Source: Kiritimatiellia bacterium (GTDB lineage: Bacteria > Verrucomicrobiota > Kiritimatiellia > JAAZAB01). Taken from it: a stretch of DNA of 64,000 bases. The stretch spans positions 62,001 to 126,000 of the forward strand of contig JAQUMN010000004.1 of assembly GCA_028718125.1 (NCBI GenBank). Direction: 5' to 3'. Under the pieces are notes generated by a model. It did not search any database, was not told where the DNA came from, and saw nothing but the letters and a program-made list of their open reading frames with translations. Shown in pieces: positions 8,628-16,288 of this stretch. Both the position numbers and the translations under genes were made by a program. Position 1 is the stretch's first letter. The number at the start of each line of letters is the position of its first letter.

Positions 8628-9074
8628 ATGGCATTCGCAGGAAATCTTCTCTGGTTCGTTTTCGGAGGCGGAATTATCGCGTGGCTGCTGTGGTTCCTGG
8701 CCGGGGTATTGTTTGCCATTACGATTGTTGGGATCCCGTTTGCAAAAGCCGCATTCCGAATATCGGTATTTGCGGCATTCCCCTTTGGCCGGGAGTTGAT
8801 TGACGGCCGGCTGATCGGGAACAAGCGAATCGCCGGAACGGGACTTATAAACTTTCTGTGGTGTATTCTGGCCGGGGTCTGGCTCGCTATCTTGCACGCT
8901 CTTGCCGGGCTCTTCTGCTGCATCACAATCATTGGCATTCCCTTTGGCCTCGCACATTTCAAACTGGCACAAGTCTCGTTCGCCCCGCTCGGCAAAACGA
9001 TTGTGTCGACGGACTTGGCAAAGGCCGCCAAAGCGCGCGATGCGAATGCGCAACTCGACAAATCTCTTTCGTAA
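8628..9074 (+). CDS. YccF-family inner-membrane protein
   Basis: The 148-residue protein contains two copies of the YccF (DUF307) unit, with repeated ITIVGIPFAKAAFRI and ITIIGIPFGLAHFKLA next to PFGRELI and APLGKTI. Hydrophobic segments (NLLWFVFGGGIIAWLLWFLAG, LINFLWCILAGVWLAILHALAG) indicate an integral membrane protein of about four helices. Family members are widespread; their physiological role is not settled. The start at 8628 is chosen because AAAGGAAAGCAGGT lies directly upstream and the family begins here. The longer ORF start (8580) is unsupported. Confidence 0.88.
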   Translation: MAFAGNLLWFVFGGGIIAWLLWFLAGVLFAITIVGIPFAKAAFRISVFAAFPFGRELIDGRLIGNKRIAGTGLINFLWCILAGVWLAILHALAGLFCCITIIGIPFGLAHFKLAQVSFAPLGKTIVSTDLAKAAKARDANAQLDKSLS

Positions 9075-9186
9075 AAGAAATAGCCCCCCGCCGGACGGTG
9101 GCGGACACGGCTCAGCACCGTCGCCGGGTGCAAACACAGATGAAGATAGCAAGGCAAACGATTGTCGAAGTACCGGTTGCGGTCAA

Positions 9187-9485
9187 TGGTCGATAAAGCT
9201 GACAGAAGGATCGTGCTGTATGTTTATTGCGCTAACCATGAATCCAGCCAGTTTAGAATTCAGTGGATGCGATATGGAGAAAAATATATACTACCCAACA
9301 TTATTCGAGAAGTTGCTCATGTCGCTTTCGAAGTAGAAGCCCTTAACAGGGCTCTGCAGGGAAAAGAAGTCATCATTAATCCAAATTCGCCCAGCGAAGG
9401 CGTTACTGTGGCATTTATTTTTAAAAATGGCGCTCCGGTGAAGCTACTGGAATTCACGGATATAAACGGAATGCATAATTTTTAG
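9187..9485 (+). CDS. VOC (glyoxalase-like) protein, probably N-terminally truncated
   Basis: The residues after about position 25 match the second half of small VOC-fold proteins: AHVAFEVEALNRALQGKEVI, NPNSPSEGVTVAFI and GAPVKLLEF. VOC domains are paired beta-alpha-beta units that bind a metal and act in lyase, dioxygenase or isomerase chemistry. The usual N-terminal strand, with the first metal-ligand histidine, is absent upstream in this frame, and no good ribosome site precedes ATG 9162 or 9187. The ORF is therefore either a short family variant or a truncated relic. The family call is reasonable; activity is doubtful. Confidence 0.55.
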
Positions 9486-9534
9486 TCCGCTGCTGGTTCG
9501 AAACGGTAATTTGCGACGTTAGGGGAGAAAGCGA

Positions 9535-10068
9535 ATGAAACTAGCGGTGTTTGCGACAGGAGGGACGTTTGACAAGGAATACAACGAACTGACCGGTAAA
9601 CTGTTCTTCAAACAGACGCATATCCCTGAGATGCTGACATTAGGCAGATCCCGCGTCCCGGTGAGGATTCAGGTCCTCATGATGAAGGACAGTCTGGACA
9701 TGACGACCGCCGATCGTCAAAAGATTGCATCGGCATGTCGACAGGCCAAGGAGCAGAGAATCGTCATTACGCACGGCACCGATACAATGGAACGGACGGC
9801 ATGTTTCCTGGCAGGGAAATTTTCTGATAAGATTGTGGTTTTGACCGGCGCCATGGTCCCTTACAAGTTTGGCAGTTCCGACGGACTCTTTAATCTTGGC
9901 AGCGCACTGGCCCTTGCCCAAGTGCTTCCACCCGGCATCTACGTCGCAATGAATGGCCGTTGCTTTGCATGGGACTCGGTCACCAAGAATAGAGATATAG
10001 GCGTTTTTGAGAGCAAACCGCCTCCGGCCAGGCCATCCATGCGACGGCGCGGCCCGCACCGCTCATGA
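9535..10068 (+). CDS. Single-domain asparaginase-like protein
   Basis: The 177-residue protein corresponds to the N-terminal catalytic domain of L-asparaginases. The nucleophile motif is VFATGGTFDKEY near residue 10, and the second threonine-lysine site is ITHGTDTMERTA near residue 80. The C-terminal asparaginase domain is absent, but a family of about 160-residue stand-alone asparaginase-domain proteins ends at the same point (NGRCF...KNRDIGVFE). It is therefore probably complete, apart from a basic, Pro/Arg-rich tail (KPPPARPSMRRRGPHRS) that may be out-of-family sequence. It may hydrolyse asparagine or a related amide in the cytosol; activity of such short forms is poorly known. GGGGAGAAAG precedes the ATG. 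Confidence 0.82.
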   Translation: MKLAVFATGGTFDKEYNELTGKLFFKQTHIPEMLTLGRSRVPVRIQVLMMKDSLDMTTADRQKIASACRQAKEQRIVITHGTDTMERTACFLAGKFSDKIVVLTGAMVPYKFGSSDGLFNLGSALALAQVLPPGIYVAMNGRCFAWDSVTKNRDIGVFESKPPPARPSMRRRGPHRS

Positions 10069-10097
10069 TGGCTGACGTTGCCTAGGAGACAGACGCG

Positions 10098-11168
10098 ATG
10101 ACAACGCATTTATCCCCTTCGGAAAACCACGGATATCTCATGTCGCAGATGGTATCGTCGCTGGGATTCGGCGGAGGCGACGTGCACAAGTGGCAGGGCC
10201 GGCTGAGCCGCAAATTGCGCCAACTGGTCGGCGATATGCCGAAGAAACGATGCAACCTCCGCCCGCAGCAGCTCTGGAAACACCCGCACCCGCTGGGAAC
10301 GATTGAGAAGATAGTATTTACCTCGGAGCCTTATGCCGACGTCACGGCGTATGTCTGTCTGCCTAAGAATGCCGTCCGCCCTTGCACATTTATGATCTGC
10401 CTGCAGGGCCATTCGACCGGGATGCATAATTCAATTGCTGCCCGGCGGGAGGACGAAACTAGGCCGCTCAAGATTGAGGGCGACAGGGATTTTGCGGCCG
10501 GCTGCATGCGACGCGGCATTGCCGCCTTGTGCATTGAGCAGCGCTCTTTCGGTGAACGCCGCGAACAGAAACAGAAACAAGTCTCCCCTCACGGATGCCA
10601 CGACGCCACGATGCATGCGCTCATGCTGGGCAGGACGCTGATCGGCGAACGCGTGTATGACGTTGATCGCGGGATTGACTACCTCGCTTCGCGCGGCGAT
10701 GCCGACATGAACCGCATCGGGGTCATGGGCAATTCGGGCGGCGGCACCATCAGCGTATTCTCGGCGGCCCTGCTGCCGCGCCTGGCCTTCGCCATGCCCT
10801 CTTGTTACTTCTGCACGTTCCGCGACTCGATCATGTCCATCTACCACTGCGCGGACAACTACATCCCGGGCCTGCTCAAATACGCGGAGATGGCCGACAT
10901 CATGGGCCTTTTTGCCCCCAGGCCCGTTGTGATCGTCGCGGGCAAGGAGGATCCCATTTTTCCAATCCGTGCAACCCGCCGGGCGTTCCGTGATTTGCGC
11001 CGGATATACAATGCATGCGGGGCTGAAAATCATTGTCATCTGGTGGTGGGGGACGGAGGCCATCGCTTCTACGCCGACGCCGCCTGGCCCGTGATGCTGA
11101 ATGAAATCAAAAAACTCGAGCAAACCGGCAAGTCCGCGGAGCCGAGAACCGTTTTTACCGAACCATGA
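10098..11168 (+). CDS. Alpha/beta hydrolase of the acetyl xylan esterase/dienelactone hydrolase type
   Basis: The 356-residue protein has an alpha/beta-hydrolase core with nucleophile elbow GNSGGG, acid motif AGKEDPIFP and histidine motif GDGGHRFYAD in the right order. The oxyanion-side strand FMICLQGHSTG and IEQRSFGERRE are typical of the large esterase families tied to polysaccharide deacetylation in PVC bacteria. There is no signal peptide, so it probably acts in the cytosol on imported acetylated sugars or oligosaccharides. It follows the asparaginase-like gene by 29 bp with GGAGACAGACG before the ATG, so the two may be cotranscribed. The substrate cannot be read from sequence. Confidence 0.85.
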   Translation: MTTHLSPSENHGYLMSQMVSSLGFGGGDVHKWQGRLSRKLRQLVGDMPKKRCNLRPQQLWKHPHPLGTIEKIVFTSEPYADVTAYVCLPKNAVRPCTFMICLQGHSTGMHNSIAARREDETRPLKIEGDRDFAAGCMRRGIAALCIEQRSFGERREQKQKQVSPHGCHDATMHALMLGRTLIGERVYDVDRGIDYLASRGDADMNRIGVMGNSGGGTISVFSAALLPRLAFAMPSCYFCTFRDSIMSIYHCADNYIPGLLKYAEMADIMGLFAPRPVVIVAGKEDPIFPIRATRRAFRDLRRIYNACGAENHCHLVVGDGGHRFYADAAWPVMLNEIKKLEQTGKSAEPRTVFTEP

Positions 11169-11368
11169 TCTTTGCGAGGTCCGGGAATGAAGAGCTTTAT
11201 TGAACTCCTTCAATATCAGCTTGATCAGAATGCCGGCCGGCAAAGGCGCTTCAGCGGACGCGGCCAGGCCCCGCCGCTGAGAAAACGGCGTGGAGGCGCG
11301 CCTACGCCTCCAAGGGCAACGAAGCGCCGGACCTTTGAACAAACAAATTCACCTTGCGTCTTGACCAG

Positions 11369-11821
11369 ATGAAAAAGAGAACGCTAGTCTCTTGCCTCTT
11401 CGCCTACGTCATACTGCTGCCGTACCTCTGCAGGCTATATAGGGGATTTGATTGGTCGCTGCAGTATTTGCCTTTCGGACTATTCAACAACGTCTTCACA
11501 GAGCTTCTCCTTGCCATTATCGGCATCCTGTTCTTTGGATTCTTTTCTGCCCTGTCAGCCATACCGACGCTGCTTTGTTTGCGCTATTGGAAGCATGTCC
11601 CTGTCACGTTCTTCATCTCCCTGGCTGCCACAACCGGACTCCTGGTCTATTTTCACCATGATTACGATATTGCCGCAGACGCTCAAGCGGCGATAGGATT
11701 GATCTTTATTCCCCTTTATACGGCTGTAATAACAACGGCGATTGCCGGAGTATCCGGACTGATAGAATTGCGCATACGCAGAAAACAGGAAAACAAAAAA
11801 GCGCCGGAAGATACGGCTTGA
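11369..11821 (+). CDS. Multi-pass membrane protein, unknown function
   Basis: The 150-residue product begins with a basic MKKR and has about four hydrophobic segments: TLVSCLFAYVILLPYLC, VFTELLLAIIGILFFGFFSAL, VTFFISLAATTGLLVYF and AAIGLIFIPLYTAVITTAIAG. It ends in a highly charged cytosolic tail (RIRRKQENKKAPED). The ATG at 11369 is chosen because it begins the first membrane segment; the ORF track adds five residues from 11354. I do not recognise a family. The neighbouring 11862 gene is also a membrane-anchored protein without known function. Confidence 0.6.
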   Translation: MKKRTLVSCLFAYVILLPYLCRLYRGFDWSLQYLPFGLFNNVFTELLLAIIGILFFGFFSALSAIPTLLCLRYWKHVPVTFFISLAATTGLLVYFHHDYDIAADAQAAIGLIFIPLYTAVITTAIAGVSGLIELRIRRKQENKKAPEDTA

Positions 11822-11861
11822 AAGCTCGCCGAGTCTCAGCGCTAACGGTGGAATAAATATA

Positions 11862-12242
11862 ATGAATAAAAAAACTCAATGGATTGTTTTGGCAATCATT
11901 CTTGCCGTGGCGGGAATGTGCGTTAAAACGTTATGGTTCACGGATGTCTTCACGACGCACGGGAAGAACGAGACAAGCCGCAAAGCCATCCGTTCCCTGC
12001 ATGAAGTTCTTACTCCCGGAAACGACCGGAAAGAAGTTCTTGCGAAATACTACTCGACCAGAAGCGAGCGGCTTAGCCTGAACTGCAATTCGCCCGATTA
12101 CTGGATTGTGACCATGCCCGCTGAATTCAGCGCAAAAGAATGCTGGATGCTGGCTATCGGATTCACAAATGGGATCGTATCCTATGTACGCATGCGATCG
12201 TTGGATGGGCCAAAACCAGCGGGGAGTCCGTCGGACAAATAA
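11862..12242 (+). CDS. Hypothetical protein with N-terminal membrane anchor
   Basis: The 126-residue protein has one N-terminal hydrophobic helix (WIVLAIILAVAGMCVKTLWF) that could be a membrane anchor or uncleaved signal, followed by a soluble domain of about 90 residues with two cysteines (LSLNCNSPDY, SAKECWMLAI). The domain pattern (a conserved-looking HEVLTPGNDRKEVLAKY, then strands around a tryptophan) suggests a small periplasmic or exported fold, but no family is recognised. The ATG follows an AT-rich leader with GGTGGAATAAATATA. Confidence 0.55.
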   Translation: MNKKTQWIVLAIILAVAGMCVKTLWFTDVFTTHGKNETSRKAIRSLHEVLTPGNDRKEVLAKYYSTRSERLSLNCNSPDYWIVTMPAEFSAKECWMLAIGFTNGIVSYVRMRSLDGPKPAGSPSDK

Positions 12243-12357
12243 GCAGCCTGCCGGGCATCGGAGGCTGTTATCATGCCGCCTTTTCTTCGTAGCTTTGTGG
12301 CTTCGTGTGAGAAAGATTCCGAACCAAATCCCCGGGAGTTATTCCTCGGGCTGACCG

Positions 12358-13521
12358 TCAGATCATAAAGCCCAGGTTGCGGATTTTAGATTCCAGCCGG
12401 GGATGCCCAGGCGGAAGCACCACGCGCGTAAACCGGAACTCCCGGCGGATGGGGTAATTCCTGCGGAGTTGCTCAAAATGCTCGCTGCGCTCAGGCGCGT
12501 CCGCTGCGGCACCCTCGCGCAGGCGCCGGTCATCGGCCTCGATATCATAGACCGGTTGCACGATCCGCCACAGGGCCGCTTCCTCGCTTAAGCCTGCGGG
12601 GTCCAGGCGGATCTCCGGAACCAGCGGCGGCGGTAACTGGCTTTCCGGCGGCAATCGGCCTTCAGATGTCCAGGTCGGTTTAATCCCCAAAAAGCGGCAT
12701 AGGGCGTGATAGATCATCACCGTGCCCATGACTTTACCCTCAAAGGAATGTCCGGCAATATGCGGCGTGGCGATATCCGCCTTTGCCAGCACGTCGGTCC
12801 GGAAGGCGGGCTCTCCTTCCCAGGTGTCCAGCACGGCGCAGACCACCTTGCCGGCTGCGCGCGCTTCCAGGAACGCGTCCGAATCCATTGCGGCGCCACG
12901 CGCCGCATTAAGCCATACAATGCCCGGTTTAAGCCATTCGAAGAAATGCTGATCGGCCAGATGCCAGGTGGGATATGGCCCGGTCCTGGTCAGGGGCACA
13001 TGCAGGGTCAGGATATCGGCTTCCGCCAGCACCTGCGCCAGCGGCAGGAAGACCGGGTTATTTTCGTCCGCGCGCCGGGGCGGATCGTTTTGCAGAACGC
13101 GCAGCCCCAGGGCCAGCGCCTTTTGCACCACAAGCCGGCCAACATTGCCGACGCCCACCACGCCGATCGTTTTACCCGAGAGCGTAAAGCCGTGACGCTG
13201 ACTCATGCACAGCAGGGCGGTGGTTATGTATTCCGAGACGCTGTTGGCGTTACAGCCGGGCGCCGCGCACCAGGTGATGCCGGCCTGATCGAGGTAAGCC
13301 AGGTCCATGTGGTCGGTCCCGATCGTCGCCGTGCCGACAAACCGCACGCGGCTGCCTTCCAGCAGGGCGCGGTTCACGCGCAGGGTGGAGCGAACCATAA
13401 GCACATCCGCGTCCCGGACGCAGTCGGCGGTGATTGCTTTCGGTGCCATGATCGAGAGGTCGCCCAGCGGCCGAAACGCTTCTTCGGCATAGGGAATATT
13501 GGTGGAGCAAACGATTTTCAT
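12358..13521 (-). CDS. pdxB: 4-phosphoerythronate dehydrogenase PdxB
   Basis: PdxB oxidises 4-phospho-D-erythronate to 2-oxo-3-hydroxy-4-phosphobutanoate in the DXP-dependent pyridoxal phosphate pathway. The 387-residue protein shows its hallmarks: STNIPYAEEAFRPLG at the N-terminus, GTATIGTDHMDLAYL, APGCNANSVSEY, the NAD-binding GVVGVGNVGRLV, and IATPHIAGHSFEGK with the catalytic histidine. The C-terminal domain after residue 290 is the PdxB dimerisation region. It is the last gene of a minus-strand run: kdsD ends 12 bp upstream, with cstA before that. No other pdx gene is in the window. Confidence 0.93.
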   Translation of the reverse strand: MKIVCSTNIPYAEEAFRPLGDLSIMAPKAITADCVRDADVLMVRSTLRVNRALLEGSRVRFVGTATIGTDHMDLAYLDQAGITWCAAPGCNANSVSEYITTALLCMSQRHGFTLSGKTIGVVGVGNVGRLVVQKALALGLRVLQNDPPRRADENNPVFLPLAQVLAEADILTLHVPLTRTGPYPTWHLADQHFFEWLKPGIVWLNAARGAAMDSDAFLEARAAGKVVCAVLDTWEGEPAFRTDVLAKADIATPHIAGHSFEGKVMGTVMIYHALCRFLGIKPTWTSEGRLPPESQLPPPLVPEIRLDPAGLSEEAALWRIVQPVYDIEADDRRLREGAAADAPERSEHFEQLRRNYPIRREFRFTRVVLPPGHPRLESKIRNLGFMI

Positions 13522-13533
13522 CTGGTGGTCAAC

Positions 13534-14508
13534 CTACATGATCTTGAACTTCGGCAGATCCTGAATATCCACCATGCCAACGAGGCGGCCTTTGCCGTCC
13601 ACTACAAGCAGGTCGTCAATGGTGTGTTCCTCATACATCTTCAGCACTTCGACGGCCAGGTCCGCCGCTCGGATGGTAATGGGCGAACGGGTCATCACGT
13701 CACAAATGGGCAGGTTGGCAATTACGCCGCTCCGCAGGGTAATGAGCCGGCGCAGGTCGCCATCCGTGAAAATACCGGCCGGCTTGCCGGCTCGACCCAC
13801 GATGCCGACCGCGCCCGCACGGGCGCTGGTCATGGCGAGAATCGCATCCTTGACTTTGGCGTGCGTGCCGATACGCGCAAGGCGCTTATCCTTGCGCATG
13901 ATGTCGGCCACACGCAGGAGCAGGGTACGCCCGATGGCGCCGCCGGGATGGAGCTTGGCAAAATCCTCCTTGCGGAACCCGCGCGCCTCAAGGAGCACGA
14001 TGGCCAGCGCATCGCCCACGGCCAGCATGGCGGTCGTGCTGGCGGTCGGCGCCATGTTGAAGGGGCAGGCTTCGCGGCGGACGGGAATCAGGATGACTTC
14101 GTCACTGGCCCGCGCCAGCGCGCTTCCAGCCACGCCGGTCATAGCCACGATGGTTGCGCCCAAACGCTTGACGACCGGCAGAATTTCCAGAATTTCGGCG
14201 GACTCCCCGCTCTGGCTTAAGGCCAGCAGGACATCGCGACTCCCGAGGATGCCGATATCCCCGTGCATGGCCTGCGAGGGATGCAGGGTCACGCTGGGCG
14301 AGCCGGTGCTGGCCAGTGTAGCGGCAATCTTCTGGCCGATGTGAAAGCTCTTGCCCACGCCGGCGACCACGATCTTGCCATCGCGGTTCAGACCAGCCAG
14401 GATGACCTGCACGGCGCGCGAGAAGTCCTTGTTCAGCTGGGTGCGGACACGCTGCAACTCCTTGATTTCGATGTCCAGAATTTCACGGGCGCGTTTAACC
14501 ATTTTCAT
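13534..14508 (-). CDS. kdsD: Arabinose-5-phosphate isomerase (KdsD/KpsF)
   Basis: The enzyme converts ribulose 5-phosphate to arabinose 5-phosphate, the first step of KDO synthesis for lipopolysaccharide, which points to a Gram-negative envelope. The 324-residue protein has an N-terminal SIS sugar-isomerase domain (GVGKSFHIGQKIAATLASTG; SQSGESAEILEILP) and two C-terminal CBS domains from about residue 205 (IMRKDKRLARIG; VMTRSPITIRAADLAVEVLKMYEEH). Its ATG lies two bases after the cstA stop, and the GGAG ribosome site overlaps the cstA end, so the genes are likely coupled. Adjacency to a carbon-starvation transporter is unusual; kdsD more often sits with LPS genes. Confidence 0.94.
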   Translation of the reverse strand: MKMVKRAREILDIEIKELQRVRTQLNKDFSRAVQVILAGLNRDGKIVVAGVGKSFHIGQKIAATLASTGSPSVTLHPSQAMHGDIGILGSRDVLLALSQSGESAEILEILPVVKRLGATIVAMTGVAGSALARASDEVILIPVRREACPFNMAPTASTTAMLAVGDALAIVLLEARGFRKEDFAKLHPGGAIGRTLLLRVADIMRKDKRLARIGTHAKVKDAILAMTSARAGAVGIVGRAGKPAGIFTDGDLRRLITLRSGVIANLPICDVMTRSPITIRAADLAVEVLKMYEEHTIDDLLVVDGKGRLVGMVDIQDLPKFKIM

Positions 14509-14510
14509 GA

Positions 14511-16157
14511 TCAGCTCCTATCCGATTCCACCACCGGTCTGGTCATCAGCGTTCGCACGGCTTCCGTAATCAACAGCAGGGCCAACAAGAACAACAGCAT
14601 GGCAATAATTCCGATGAGTGACAAGCGGTATTGTCTGATCAGTATGACCAGCGCCCAGACGGTCATGCCGAGCATGAAGATCATGGGCCAGAGAATGAAA
14701 CTGATCGGTTTGCCGATCTTTTTCAGCCAGACCAGGACTACCAGCAGGGCCAATCCGGCCAGCATCTGGTTCGTGGCGCCGAAGACCGGCCAGATCGCTT
14801 TCCAGGCGGGGATTGGGTTGCCGCCGGCATCCTTGAACGGAATCAGCACAAACAGCGTCGGCAGAACCAGTGTCAGGAGTGTGGAAAAATACCGCGTATA
14901 GGGACCTTTGAGGTTCAAAAATTCCTCGAAGATATATCGGCCCAGGCGGGTGGCAGTGTCGAGGGTCGTGAGGATGAACGCGGAAAGCGCCAGGAGCCCG
15001 AATGAAAAACCGATCTTGGAAGGCACACCGAACACGCCGAAGAAACTGGCCATGCCGTTGCCGTAGATGGTCAAGGGCGCCTGGCTCGTAAGTGGGCTCG
15101 CCAGCGGCAGCATGGCCACCACGATGAGCCCTATGACCGCAACCAGGCCCTCTACCAGCATGGCGCCATAGCCGATTTTACGCGCATCAGTTTCCTTGTT
15201 CAACTGCTTGGCCGTGGTGCCGGATGACACCAGCGAGTGAAATCCTGAACAGGCCCCGCAGGCAATGGTAATGAAAAGGATCGGGAACAGCATCCCCAAC
15301 TGCGGGTCGTTCCAGGCCTTAAACGCCGGATACTGGATGGCGAACCCGCCGAAGAGAATGCCCAGAAACGCGCCCAGAACCGAAGAATACAACAGGTAGG
15401 AGGAGAGATAATCGCGGGGCTGCAACAGAATCCAGACTGGCACCGTAGAGGCCACAAAGCAATAGACGATGAGTAACAGGCACCACGCCTTTTTGGGATC
15501 AATTCCAAGCGTGGCGTTGATCCACGCTGCCGGGACCGGAAACATTTGGCCGATCCAGACACCTAATAAAACCAGCGGCACGAAAATGAGCGAAGCCCGC
15601 CCGACACGCATTTTCAAGCGGTAGACAAACAGGCCAAAACCGATTGCCAGCGCTATGAACAACAGTGACGAGGTAGCCACCCCGCCGTCCTCGACAAAGG
15701 TAACCGCGGTCAGGTCCGTGAAAACCGTCAACACATAGACCAGCGTCAGCCAGATAAACAATAGCATCAGGCGGAAAGCCAGCGGCGACATGGTTTCGCG
15801 CGTGATCTGCGCGATGGAGCGTCCCCCGCGGCGGATGGAGGCGATCAGGGCGGAAAAGTCCTGTACGCCGCCGACGAAAATAGCCCCGATTATGATCCAT
15901 ATAAGCGTGGGACCCCAACCAAAGGCCAGCGAGGCAATGATCGGACCGATGATTGGCCCGGCCCCGGCGATGGACGAAAAATGATGGCCGAACAGGACGA
16001 TGGAATGCGTCGGCACCCAGTCAATACCGTCATAATCCGTGTGGCTGGGCGTAGGCCGCTTGTCGTCCACGTCAAAGCGGCGATCCAGAAACCGGCCGTA
16101 AAAAAAATAGGCGGCCGCAAAAATGAGCAATGTGCCGATAAAAACAAATGTCAGCAT
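14511..16157 (-). CDS. cstA: Carbon starvation protein A (CstA family transporter)
   Basis: CstA family members are inner-membrane importers linked to peptide or pyruvate uptake during carbon limitation. The 548-residue protein carries family motifs: VPTHSIVLFGHHFSSIAGAG, PIIGPIIASLAFGWGP, GGVQDFSALIASIRRGGRSI and GACSGFHSLVSSGTT, with about 15 hydrophobic helices ending in a leucine-rich hairpin. It starts the minus-strand run cstA-kdsD-pdxB. The 130-bp upstream gap to the convergent fusion gene contains a T-rich stretch but no clear promoter. The canonical motifs make the family call secure; the substrate is not determined by sequence. Confidence 0.93.
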   Translation of the reverse strand: MLTFVFIGTLLIFAAAYFFYGRFLDRRFDVDDKRPTPSHTDYDGIDWVPTHSIVLFGHHFSSIAGAGPIIGPIIASLAFGWGPTLIWIIIGAIFVGGVQDFSALIASIRRGGRSIAQITRETMSPLAFRLMLLFIWLTLVYVLTVFTDLTAVTFVEDGGVATSSLLFIALAIGFGLFVYRLKMRVGRASLIFVPLVLLGVWIGQMFPVPAAWINATLGIDPKKAWCLLLIVYCFVASTVPVWILLQPRDYLSSYLLYSSVLGAFLGILFGGFAIQYPAFKAWNDPQLGMLFPILFITIACGACSGFHSLVSSGTTAKQLNKETDARKIGYGAMLVEGLVAVIGLIVVAMLPLASPLTSQAPLTIYGNGMASFFGVFGVPSKIGFSFGLLALSAFILTTLDTATRLGRYIFEEFLNLKGPYTRYFSTLLTLVLPTLFVLIPFKDAGGNPIPAWKAIWPVFGATNQMLAGLALLVVLVWLKKIGKPISFILWPMIFMLGMTVWALVILIRQYRLSLIGIIAMLLFLLALLLITEAVRTLMTRPVVESDRS

Positions 16158-16288
16158 ATGGAATCCGGATTATGAAGGAATGGGCCTGCTTGTTGCGCCT
16201 TTTTTATCGTAAAACAGATGGAAACGCAAGCGTAACCGCGAGGCCGGAATAATGGTGGAATCAGTTAAGGGAACGGAAAATCGTGCCA

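Noticed and set aside
5381-9530. Integron-like GTTAG sites (GCTAACGTTAGCC at 5381, GACGTTAGGGG near 9518) in the accessory gene strip
   Set aside because: They tempted an integron reading, but I found no paired R/L boxes or imperfect-palindrome attC structure, gene spacing is irregular, and there is no integrase in view.
11172-11372. 66-aa ORF after the esterase
   Set aside because: Arg/Pro-rich low-complexity translation of a GC-rich gap; no start signal.
12706-14220. 504-aa plus-strand ORF
   Set aside because: It runs antisense through pdxB and kdsD, both strongly supported; the translation is His/Gly/Arg-rich and unlike a protein family.
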